From assembly GCF_041583835.1 (NCBI RefSeq), contig NZ_JBFHFC010000011.1:3409-67408 (forward strand): DNA of 64,000 nt. The letters run 5' to 3'. Made by a program: the position numbers and the translations under genes. The stretch's first letter is position 1; each line of letters starts with the position of its first letter. Origin of the DNA: Thiomicrorhabdus sp041583835 (GTDB lineage: Bacteria; Pseudomonadota; Gammaproteobacteria; Thiomicrospirales; Thiomicrospiraceae). The notes below the pieces were generated by a model, which did no database searches, had not been told where the DNA came from, and was given only the letters and a program-made list of their open reading frames with translations. Shown in pieces: positions 51,913-59,848 of the stretch.

Positions 51913-53196
51913 TTAGCAGCAACCCGGATAATTAAGCATGTCGGGGCTTTGTCTGGTAATGCGGTTTCGCCCTTTGTTTTTAGAAACATAGAGCGCCAAA
52001 TCCGCTTTGTGGATTAAGTCGGAAATACCGTTAGCATCTTGCATACAGGCGATCCCGCCGCTGATGGTGATTTTCGGTATGCTCGGAAAAGTGTGGCGTT
52101 CAACTTCGGTTCTTAATTGTTCCGCTTGTTGTATCATGCTGTCGTCATCGACACCTTCCAGTATTACGATGAACTCTTCACCGCCCCAGCGACCGATGTG
52201 GGCATTATCGGTAAAGCTTCGTTTTAACAGCTCGGCAAATTCCTGTAAGACTTCGTCTCCGACGTGGTGGCCGTAGTTATCGTTAACCTCTTTAAAATGA
52301 TCTAAATCAATCAGCATCAGGCACGACATTTTGCCTGTTTTTCGGAAGTCGTCGTATTGAGTTTCAAGTACCTGTTCAATTTTGAGGCGGTTTGAAAGTT
52401 GGGTGAGGGGGTCGGTGGTCGAGAGCTGTTCCAAAATTCTATTCTGTTGAAGTAATTCATTTTGGGTTTCAAGCAGTTCTTGAGTTCGGGATTTTACTTG
52501 TTGGTCCAGCGTATCGTTGGATTCTTTCAGCTTGCGATAAACATGTTTGAATCGACGTGTTAAAAATACCGAGAACAGCATGCTGATAATGATCAGTGCC
52601 GTCGCTAAAAAGATGATGGTTTGCATCAGTCGGTCGACTTGATGGTTGGCATGAGCGATCGATTTTTTGATCTCTTCGGCTTGGCTGAGTGAAAATTCAT
52701 TGACCTTATCGCTGAAGCGATTCAGTTTTTCGAGCCCTTCGGTTAACAGTCGTTGTTTGGCGGTTTGGCGATCGCCGTTCATGGCGATGTCGGCAATCTG
52801 ATTTTGGAGCGGCCCGGTTTCTTTTCCCATAGAGCTGATTTCGTCGAGCCATTCTTGCTCAAGCGGGTTGTTTTTAAGAAGTTGAGCCAATTTATCTCGG
52901 TACTCTGTATAGAATTTGCCATCTTCGTAAAAGCTCATGAGGGCGGCGTCTTTTTCGAAAGGGTCGTCAGCCAGCAAAATCCGTTGAATGTCTACGGTGC
53001 GTTTTTGGCCCGCGATGTGTAGATTCATCAAGTTGTGCTGTTTTTGGTACTGCGTATTGATTACGTCTGAGGCGTTTTTGAGTGTGGTGGTGGTGATTTC
53101 CTGAGCCGTGAAGACAAGGGTGCTGACAAGAATCAAGGTCAACAGAAAGACGACAAAAATGAGTTTGCTTGAACGAAGTTTTATGAGTTCTCTCAT
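51913..53196 (-). CDS. Membrane GGDEF diguanylate cyclase
   Basis: A 427-residue protein. TM1 spans about residues 12-30. A periplasmic four-helix-like sensor region runs about 31-190 and TM2 about 192-212. A linker coiled coil (LKESNDTLDQQVKSRTQELLE, about 222-255) precedes the GGDEF domain (about 257-425). The active motif GGEEF is at residues 338-342. No clear RxxD inhibitory site was seen. It should make cyclic di-GMP. It converges on fetB and lies upstream of an acyltransferase gene. The signal sensed is unknown. Confidence 0.88.
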   Translation of the reverse strand: MRELIKLRSSKLIFVVFLLTLILVSTLVFTAQEITTTTLKNASDVINTQYQKQHNLMNLHIAGQKRTVDIQRILLADDPFEKDAALMSFYEDGKFYTEYRDKLAQLLKNNPLEQEWLDEISSMGKETGPLQNQIADIAMNGDRQTAKQRLLTEGLEKLNRFSDKVNEFSLSQAEEIKKSIAHANHQVDRLMQTIIFLATALIIISMLFSVFLTRRFKHVYRKLKESNDTLDQQVKSRTQELLETQNELLQQNRILEQLSTTDPLTQLSNRLKIEQVLETQYDDFRKTGKMSCLMLIDLDHFKEVNDNYGHHVGDEVLQEFAELLKRSFTDNAHIGRWGGEEFIVILEGVDDDSMIQQAEQLRTEVERHTFPSIPKITISGGIACMQDANGISDLIHKADLALYVSKNKGRNRITRQSPDMLNYPGCC

Positions 53197-53403
53197 TTGT
53201 CCCCGGCTTCGGATGAAATGTATATTTATCTTATAACTATAGTGGAAATTGGATTCAGGTCAAGCGCCTTGGAACGGAATCGTTATCAATATTAATTTCA
53301 ATTGCTTGAATGCGATCTCGGAATTAAATCGGCACAACTCGGCCTGACATTTGACCGGGTTGTTTGGATATTGAAGTGGTTCTATTGAAGCCGGGCGTTT
53401 CTA

Positions 53404-55182
53404 TCAAACTCCGATCGGATTCAAATAGCGTTCGCGTTTCTTTGGTTTCAGTTTGTCGAGTTCGACCAGAATCAAAGCGTCAATGCAGGCATTGAAATCC
53501 GGATCGATGCTGAAGTCGATGAATCGACAACCTTTATCGTCCGCCACTTCGGCATATTGTTTGAACAGCGTCGGCACTTTAACGCCTTCCAGTTCCAACA
53601 ATGCGTTCAATTTCTTGAAGCTGTCCTTGTACTCGCCGCTGAAAACGTTTGTCGCGATTTCCAGGTTTTCCTTGCGCAGGTTTACCGGGCGTTTGGCGGC
53701 TGCCAGATCCTGGTTGGAACCGAATTGTTGCTGGTAGAAACCGATAATCAGTTCCTGGGCGTTTTGCGGGTAAGCGTCGCTTAAAGAGACCGGACCGAAC
53801 AGGTATTTGATTTCGGGATGCTGTGCGACATAAGCGCCGATGCCGTACCAAAGGTAATCCAAGCTGCGTTTCCCCCAGTATCGTGGTTGTACGAAACTGC
53901 GTCCCAGCTCGATGGCATTCGGCAAGTAGGCTTCGATTTCCGGTTTCAGGTCGAACAGGGTGCTGGTGTAAAGTCCTTGGATGCCGTATTTTTCGACCAG
54001 ATTTTTACATTCGCCGATGCGGTAAGCGCCGACAATCTCCAATTCCTCTTCATCCCACAGCACCAAATGACGGTATTGGCTGTCGTATTTATCCAAATCC
54101 ATCGGTGTTCCGGTGCCTTCTTCGACCGAACGGAAAGTGAGTTCGCGCAGTCGGCCGATTTCGTGCATCACCGGCGAGTCGGCTTCGAAATCGTACAAAT
54201 AGATTTTTTTGCCGTCCTGAGTCTGGCCTAGCAGTTGAGCCTTTTTAAGCGTCTTTTTCAGTGCTTTGGGATCTACCGGATGGGCAATGGTTTCCACGGT
54301 TTCAAACAGCGGCGTTTTACCCTTTTTGGCGGCTTTGGCTTCCTTGTCCAGTTTATATAGATGCTTGCGGAAGCGGTTGGCCAATGCTTTGGATGGCAGA
54401 TCGAGTTTTGCGACCGCTTTCCACGGAATGGCTTTACCGATGTGGAATTGGATTTCCTGATGATCTTTGTTGAACATTTCCTGAACCAGCATTAAGGTTC
54501 CCAGTGGTTTGTAAAGTGCCGACAAGCTGTAAAACAGCGCCGAGTTGCGGGCATCGACATAGATCGGCACGATTGGAGAGTTGGATTTTTCCGCCAGTTT
54601 AATGAAACCGGCTTTCCATTTACCGTCACGCACGCCGTTTGGGCGAATGCGCGAGACTTCACCGGCCGGGAAGATAATCACCGCCTCGTCGTTGTTCAAA
54701 GCTTCTAAAATCGCTTTGAACTGAGTTTTGTGAGAGGGTTTTCCGCTGATGTTGTTCACCCCGAGAAACAGAGACTGTAACGGGTCGATGTGATTCAGCA
54801 GGTCGCTGGCGACGATACGAACATCCGGGCGCACTGTGCGTACCATTTTTAGCAGAGCCAGTCCGTCCAGCGAGCCGATCGGGTGGTTGGCAACTAAAAT
54901 TGCACGGCCTTCCGACGGAATACGGTTTAGAGAACGCGAGCTGACACGGTAGCTGAAGTTGAAATGGTTCAATACCTGATCCAAAAACGCAAACCCACGT
55001 AGATGTTGGTGGGTCAGTATGAATTGGTTGATTTCGTCTTCGTGGGTCAGGGCTTTAATCAATTTTATGATTAGTTTTCCGCCCTTTTTATTCGGTAAGT
55101 CCGGGAATTTTTCAGTCAGGGCTTTTTCTAGATTCAGCATCGCGTCGTCGTCATCTTCTTGTTGGTTTGATTCACCCTGCAT
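53404..55182 (-). CDS. olsF: Bifunctional acyltransferase (OlsF-like PlsC plus GNAT-type domains)
   Basis: A 592-residue two-domain protein. The N-terminal PlsC-like domain has VANHPIGSLDGLALL near residues 96-110 (the HP-x-G-x-x-D variant) and FPAGEVSRIRPNGVRDGKWK near 172-191. The C-terminal half is a hemolysin-type acyltransferase/GNAT fold (IYLYDFEADSPVMHEIGRLREL, VGAYRIGEC, ELGRSFVQPRYWGKRSLDYLW). This order matches OlsF, which makes ornithine lipid by N- and O-acylation. An acidic N-terminal tail (QQEDDDDAML) is present. Phosphate-limitation control could not be tested from the DNA. Confidence 0.78.
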   Translation of the reverse strand: MQGESNQQEDDDDAMLNLEKALTEKFPDLPNKKGGKLIIKLIKALTHEDEINQFILTHQHLRGFAFLDQVLNHFNFSYRVSSRSLNRIPSEGRAILVANHPIGSLDGLALLKMVRTVRPDVRIVASDLLNHIDPLQSLFLGVNNISGKPSHKTQFKAILEALNNDEAVIIFPAGEVSRIRPNGVRDGKWKAGFIKLAEKSNSPIVPIYVDARNSALFYSLSALYKPLGTLMLVQEMFNKDHQEIQFHIGKAIPWKAVAKLDLPSKALANRFRKHLYKLDKEAKAAKKGKTPLFETVETIAHPVDPKALKKTLKKAQLLGQTQDGKKIYLYDFEADSPVMHEIGRLRELTFRSVEEGTGTPMDLDKYDSQYRHLVLWDEEELEIVGAYRIGECKNLVEKYGIQGLYTSTLFDLKPEIEAYLPNAIELGRSFVQPRYWGKRSLDYLWYGIGAYVAQHPEIKYLFGPVSLSDAYPQNAQELIIGFYQQQFGSNQDLAAAKRPVNLRKENLEIATNVFSGEYKDSFKKLNALLELEGVKVPTLFKQYAEVADDKGCRFIDFSIDPDFNACIDALILVELDKLKPKKRERYLNPIGV

Positions 55183-55293
55183 TATGGTTGCGGAGTTTGA
55201 AGTTAAGATGACATCACAATGATATTTTTTTGACAGGCAAGCAAAGCGCTTATAATTCGTTTAAGTTTAAACAATGACAATTGGCGGAGAACC

Positions 55294-56577
55294 ATGATCG
55301 GTATCGATAGAAAGCGGCTAAACCCTTTGTATAAATTCTGGCTGGCCTGTATGGCGGTATCGATGTGGATGTTTGCCTCGCCCTCATCGGCGACCGATAC
55401 CGTTCTTGAACTTGATGACGCCAGTTTGAACATTCATGTGGTGCAGGCTCAAAAAACCGTTAGGGCGCGTTTGTTGTGGTTGCCGTCCGAATACGGGATT
55501 CTGCCTCAGGAGAAACGGGTGGCGGAGCAGTTGGCTAAGAAGGGCATCGAAAGTTGGTTTGTGGATGTCTATGAAGCGTTATTTTTGCCGCCGACCCCCA
55601 GTGCGGTGGACGCCGTTCCCAGCGAATGGATCGAACGATTGATCGATCAGGCCACAAAGGATGCATTGCCGGCTTGGGTGATTGCGCCGAATAAAGCCGC
55701 CCAATTAGCGGTTAGAGGGTTGTCGCAGTTTCAGCGTCGGCAACACAATGATCTGGGGCTGATTCTAATCAACCCGAATCTGTACCTGAATACCCCATTG
55801 CCCGGACAGGAGGCTCAATATTGGGCCGAAGTGTCGGGCGTTAATTTACCGATCAGCGTTCTGCAGTCGGAACTGTCGCCATGGCGCTGGCGGGTCATGA
55901 AGTTGGCCGATAAATTGGCGCACAGCGGCAGCGACGTATTTGTAAAACTGCAGCCTAAATCGCGCGACCGCTATTACTTCCGTCCGGATGCCTTGCCGAT
56001 TGAAAGGCAGGTAGCAACCCATTTGGCGGATGATATCCGTCGGTTGATGCAGTGGCAATTGGCCTATCTTGGGGAGTCTCGAGTTGGCGGCAAACTTTCC
56101 GATCAAGTTGAAAATAAGGTGGAAACGACACGCTCTACGGAATTGCAAATATACAGCGGCGACCAAAACCGCAATTTGAATCTGCAAGATCTGTCCGGTG
56201 AGGCGGTTTCATTGGCGGATTACAAAGGCAAGGTCGTGCTGCTTAATTTCTGGGCAAGCTGGTGTCCGCCTTGTGTGCATGAAATGCCGTCCATGGCTCG
56301 ACTTAATGATCAATTGGACGGTCAACCGTTTGAGATCCTAGCGGTGAACCTGGCGGAAGAGCAAAGAGCAATCAAAGCGTTTTTGATGCAACATCCGGTC
56401 AATTTCCCGATCTTGCAAGACCCGTCCGGTTCGGCGGTGAAAACCTGGCAGGTGTTTGCTTATCCGAGCAGTTACCTGATCGACAAGCAGGGCAAGATAC
56501 GTTTTGCCCTATTCGGCGGAACGGAGTGGGATCAGGAAAGTCATTTGAACAAGATTAAAACGTTGCTTTCAGAATAA
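55294..56577 (+). CDS. Exported DUF3530-like/TlpA-type thioredoxin fusion protein
   Basis: A 427-residue protein. An N-terminal signal or membrane anchor (about residues 14-33, ending SSA-TD) precedes a DUF3530-like alpha/beta region (about 40-270: RARLLWLPSEYGIL, DLGLILINPNLYL). No GxSxG nucleophile elbow is visible; the equivalent site reads APNKAAQ, so the hydrolase fold is likely inactive. The C-terminus (about 290-427) is a TlpA-like thioredoxin with WCPPC at residues 323-327 and the cis-Pro in VFAYPSSYLID. It probably acts in the periplasm in disulfide or cytochrome chemistry. GGCGGAGA precedes the ATG. Confidence 0.75.
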   Translation: MIGIDRKRLNPLYKFWLACMAVSMWMFASPSSATDTVLELDDASLNIHVVQAQKTVRARLLWLPSEYGILPQEKRVAEQLAKKGIESWFVDVYEALFLPPTPSAVDAVPSEWIERLIDQATKDALPAWVIAPNKAAQLAVRGLSQFQRRQHNDLGLILINPNLYLNTPLPGQEAQYWAEVSGVNLPISVLQSELSPWRWRVMKLADKLAHSGSDVFVKLQPKSRDRYYFRPDALPIERQVATHLADDIRRLMQWQLAYLGESRVGGKLSDQVENKVETTRSTELQIYSGDQNRNLNLQDLSGEAVSLADYKGKVVLLNFWASWCPPCVHEMPSMARLNDQLDGQPFEILAVNLAEEQRAIKAFLMQHPVNFPILQDPSGSAVKTWQVFAYPSSYLIDKQGKIRFALFGGTEWDQESHLNKIKTLLSE

Positions 56578-56694
56578 ACTCTTGTGAAACAAGGTGTTGT
56601 GTCGGAAAAGAATAAGCTGTGGATAACTCGGTGAACTTTTGGAAAAGTGACCGGAAACGGAAAGAATAGAAAACTTAAAGCGTTTTATCACAGT

Positions 56695-57615
56695 TTATTT
56701 TCCCAATGTCTCCTGAGCCATGCGATAACCTAATGCAATCATCTCGTTGACTTTGGTGAACTCCATCATGCCGCAGGCGTTTCGCGGAATCTCGATGGTG
56801 ATGTCCGGCGGATAAGCCGCTAATTTCTGGCGGGCGATGGTATTTTGCATGCTGTCGAACGCTTTGTTACTGACTTCGTAGACATCCAGATTAAAGGATT
56901 TTTCGAGCGTTTTTTTCAAAGAATTTTCCTTTGACAGAAAATGTTCTTTGAGAGAAGTGAAAAGACCGGTTACGTCGTTTAGCCACGAATCCTCGTCTAG
57001 TTCTTCTTGGTTTTCATCCGTGCCCGGGCCGTCGAAAATGGCTTTTCCGCCCAAGTCGACTGCAATCGTCAGATCGTTATTCTGGCCGAAAGTGGGCGCA
57101 ATCGGCATCGGGTTGAGGACGCCGCCGTCAATTAGCGTCATGTTATGCCATTGGTAGGGGGTGAAGATCATCGGTAACGAGATGGAAGCACGAATCGCTT
57201 TCAGTAGCGAACCGGTCTGGAGCCAGACTTCTTTTTCATTTTCGATGTCGGTGGCCACGGCGGTGAAAGGAATTTCAAGATCTTCGATATTCGGGTCGCC
57301 GATCAACTCTTTAATGGTTTCAAACAGTTTATCGCCTTTGATCAAACCGCTACGATCCCACGCGATATCGGCTAAGCCTAGAATGTCGGTGTTGGTCAGT
57401 TTCTTGAACCAATCGACGAATTCGTCAAGTTTGCCGGCCGCATATACGCCGCCAACCAAAGCGCCCATCGAACTACCGGAAACAAAACGAATTTCATAGC
57501 CTTGTTCTTCCAGCCAGTGGATGATGCCGATATGCGCTAAACCGCGCGCGCCGCCGCTGCCTAGAATCAGGGAGACGGTTTTGCCGGTTTTTTTGGGAAG
57601 GTAGGGTTTAGTCAT
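56695..57615 (-). CDS. Patatin-like phospholipase (RssA/NTE family)
   Basis: A 306-residue serine hydrolase. The oxyanion loop LGSGGARGLAHIG lies at residues 18-30, the nucleophile GSSMG at residues 47-51 (Ser49), and the catalytic aspartate in LIDGGVLNPMP near residue 165. No signal peptide is present, so it is a cytoplasmic or peripheral lipase. It begins 31 bases after the patatin-preceding pgm stop in the minus direction and follows pgm in the same direction, so the two may be cotranscribed. Substrates are unknown. Confidence 0.85.
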   Translation of the reverse strand: MTKPYLPKKTGKTVSLILGSGGARGLAHIGIIHWLEEQGYEIRFVSGSSMGALVGGVYAAGKLDEFVDWFKKLTNTDILGLADIAWDRSGLIKGDKLFETIKELIGDPNIEDLEIPFTAVATDIENEKEVWLQTGSLLKAIRASISLPMIFTPYQWHNMTLIDGGVLNPMPIAPTFGQNNDLTIAVDLGGKAIFDGPGTDENQEELDEDSWLNDVTGLFTSLKEHFLSKENSLKKTLEKSFNLDVYEVSNKAFDSMQNTIARQKLAAYPPDITIEIPRNACGMMEFTKVNEMIALGYRMAQETLGK

Positions 57616-57645
57616 CGGTACTCCGGACGGCTCTCAGTACGACGT

Positions 57646-59286
57646 CTATTTTAAAGCGTCGGCGACGATGGCTTTGGCTTCTTCCAAAATCGCATCCAAA
57701 TGCGCCTGGCCTTTAAAGCTTTCCGCATAGATTTTATAGATGTCTTCGGTACCGGAAGGACGTGCTGCAAACCAACCGTTTTCAGTGGTGATCTTCAAAC
57801 CGCCGATCGCCGCACCGTTACCCGGTGCATGGGTCAGTTTGGCGGTGATGGCTTCGCCCGCCAAGGTATCGGCCTTGACCATGTCCGGTGAAAGGTTGCT
57901 TAAAATCGCCTTTTCTTCGCGGTTTGCCGGTGCGTCGATGCGGCTGTAAATCGGGTTGCCGAATTTTTGCGTCATTTCAATGTATAACTCGCCCGGATCT
58001 TTGCCGGTGACCGCCGTAATTTCCGCGGCTAACAAGTTCAGGATGATGCCGTCCTTGTCGGTACTCCAAGGACCACCGTCGAAACGCAGGAACGACGCTC
58101 CGGCCGACTCTTCACCGCCGAATCCGAAAGAACCGTTTTGCAATCCGTCAACAAACCATTTGAACCCGACCGGCACTTCGCTCAGGTTTAGGTTAAGTGC
58201 CGACGCGACGCGATCGATCATCGAGCTGGAAACCAGGGTTTTACCGACGGCGGCGTTTTGCGGCCAGTCCGGACGATGAGTAAACAGGTATTGAATCGCC
58301 ACCGCCAGATAGTGGTTTGGGTTCATCAATCCGACCGACTTGGTGACGATACCGTGACGGTCGACGTCCGGATCGTTACCGAACGCCAGATCATAATTGT
58401 CTTTAAGGTCAATCAGTCCGGCCATCGCATAAGGCGACGAGCAGTCCATACGGATTTTGCCGTCCTTGTCGACGTGCATAAACGAGAAAGTCGCATCCAC
58501 GTGCGGATTGACGATTTCCAGATTCAGTCCGTAATGATCGGCAATCGGTTTCCAATAATGAATGGCCGCACCGCCCATCGGATCGATCGCCAGTTTCAAA
58601 CCGGCGTCTTTGATCGCCTGCATGTTGATGACCTTATCCAGGTTTTCGACATAAGGCGTGATCAGGTCGGTCGGAGTGACGTATTCCGAAGCCATGGCTT
58701 CGTTCAACGACATACGTTTGACCTCTTTCATGCCGTCGCGAATCATGTTGTTGGCGCGTTCCTGAATCCATTTGGTTGCATCGGTGTCGGCCGGTCCGCC
58801 GGTTGGCGGGTTGTATTTGAATCCGCCATCCTGCGGCGGGTTATGCGACGGTGTGATGATAACGCCGTCGGCCAGACCGCCTTGGCGACCTTCGTTGTAA
58901 CTTAGGATTGCGTTGGAAACCACCGGCGTCGGCGTATAGCGGCCGTTGGATTGAATGATGACGTTGACTTTATTGGCGGCAAACACTTCGACGGCGGTGG
59001 CGTGTGCCGCTTCCGATAGGGCGTGAGTATCCATGCCGATAAACATCGGACCGATGGTGTTTTGCAGACGGCGGTATTCGACGATGGCCTGACAGATGGC
59101 GGCAATATGATCTTCGTTAAAGGTGGTTTTGCTGGAACAGCCGCGGTGGCCCGAGGTTCCGAAGCTGACAGCCTGATCCGGAATGTCGGCATTCGGCTTG
59201 AGGTTGTAATAGTCCGTCATTAACAGCGGGATATTCTCTAACAATTCAAAAGGGGCTTTTTTGCCGGCATAAGGGGAAAGGGCCAT
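57646..59286 (-). CDS. pgm: Phosphoglucomutase, alpha-D-glucose specific
   Basis: A 546-residue mutase. TSGHRG lies near residues 44-49, the phosphoserine loop VIITPSHNPPQDGGFKYN near 139-156, the metal site FGNDPDVDRHGIV near 298-310 and GGEESAGASFLR near 389-400. It interconverts glucose 1- and 6-phosphate, feeding UDP-glucose and glycogen. The length matches E. coli Pgm (546). It has its own leader and precedes the patatin gene by 30 bases on the minus strand. Confidence 0.95.
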   Translation of the reverse strand: MALSPYAGKKAPFELLENIPLLMTDYYNLKPNADIPDQAVSFGTSGHRGCSSKTTFNEDHIAAICQAIVEYRRLQNTIGPMFIGMDTHALSEAAHATAVEVFAANKVNVIIQSNGRYTPTPVVSNAILSYNEGRQGGLADGVIITPSHNPPQDGGFKYNPPTGGPADTDATKWIQERANNMIRDGMKEVKRMSLNEAMASEYVTPTDLITPYVENLDKVINMQAIKDAGLKLAIDPMGGAAIHYWKPIADHYGLNLEIVNPHVDATFSFMHVDKDGKIRMDCSSPYAMAGLIDLKDNYDLAFGNDPDVDRHGIVTKSVGLMNPNHYLAVAIQYLFTHRPDWPQNAAVGKTLVSSSMIDRVASALNLNLSEVPVGFKWFVDGLQNGSFGFGGEESAGASFLRFDGGPWSTDKDGIILNLLAAEITAVTGKDPGELYIEMTQKFGNPIYSRIDAPANREEKAILSNLSPDMVKADTLAGEAITAKLTHAPGNGAAIGGLKITTENGWFAARPSGTEDIYKIYAESFKGQAHLDAILEEAKAIVADALK

Positions 59287-59441
59287 GGGGATACTCGCTT
59301 TTGGTTAGTCGTTTTGATCAATAGTTAAAATGATTATATACAGTAAAAAAGGGGAAAAAAGACAAAAATATGAAAAAAACGTTATCGACGGGCGTGTCGA
59401 AAAAACACGTTTTTTGTCCTACCTTTTTGCTGCGGATTGCC

Positions 59442-59447
59442 TATAAT
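59442..59447 (+). promoter_or_regulatory. Perfect -10 box directly before the small exported protein gene
   Basis: TATAAT ends only 7 bases before the ATG at 59455, so transcription would begin at or beside the start codon. No ribosome site could fit. A poor -35 lies upstream. See the findings on leaderless translation. Confidence 0.5.
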
Positions 59448-59454
59448 CTTTTAA

Positions 59455-59745
59455 ATGAATTTCAAAAAAGCAATCCACTCATTTCGCCTTGTAGCGAGTT
59501 TTATCCTCCTGTTTGCGTTTACGCAGACAGTCGGGTTGCTGCACTCTGAAATTCATCCTTTCCATACCCACACCGCCGAGTGTGACCTGTATGACCAATT
59601 TGCCCAGCCGATCAATGAAACCGCAGACAGTGTTGCGGTTTTGTCGACGGTCTGGACAAGCGACATTCAACCCGAATTCACCCTGGCCGAATTGTCTTTG
59701 GCCGCGGTTCCTCATTTCTGGGGGCGTGCCCCGCCGTCTGCCTGA
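59455..59745 (+). CDS. Small exported His-rich protein upstream of a TonB receptor
   Basis: A 96-residue protein. The N-terminus is basic then hydrophobic (SFRLVASFILLFAFTQ), with a likely cut near residue 25. It is followed by a metal-ligand-rich stretch HSEIHPFHTHTAECD (about residues 30-44; four His and one Cys) and a short tail. The ATG at 59455 has no Shine-Dalgarno sequence and a TATAAT box 8 bases upstream. It lies 104 bases before a TonB-dependent receptor gene on the same strand. It may bind metal in the periplasm for delivery to or sensing by the receptor. The family is not recognised (DUF2946-like at most). Confidence 0.6.
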   Translation: MNFKKAIHSFRLVASFILLFAFTQTVGLLHSEIHPFHTHTAECDLYDQFAQPINETADSVAVLSTVWTSDIQPEFTLAELSLAAVPHFWGRAPPSA

Positions 59746-59775
59746 TTGTTTTAAATCGTTCGAAATTTATGACGC

Positions 59776-59836
59776 AATTGTTATCGCTCGCTTATGGGGC
59801 GGTAAGGTGCGTCCGTTGCAAACGTTGATAACAATT
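59776..59836 (+). repeat. Perfect 10-base inverted repeat before the TonB receptor gene
   Basis: AATTGTTATC (59776-59785) and GATAACAATT (59827-59836) are exact reverse complements with 41 bases between them, and the second arm abuts the receptor's ribosome site (AGGT) before the ATG at 59849. It could be two operator half-sites or a looped RNA control element. Confidence 0.5.
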
Positions 59837-59848
59837 AGGTAAATAAAT

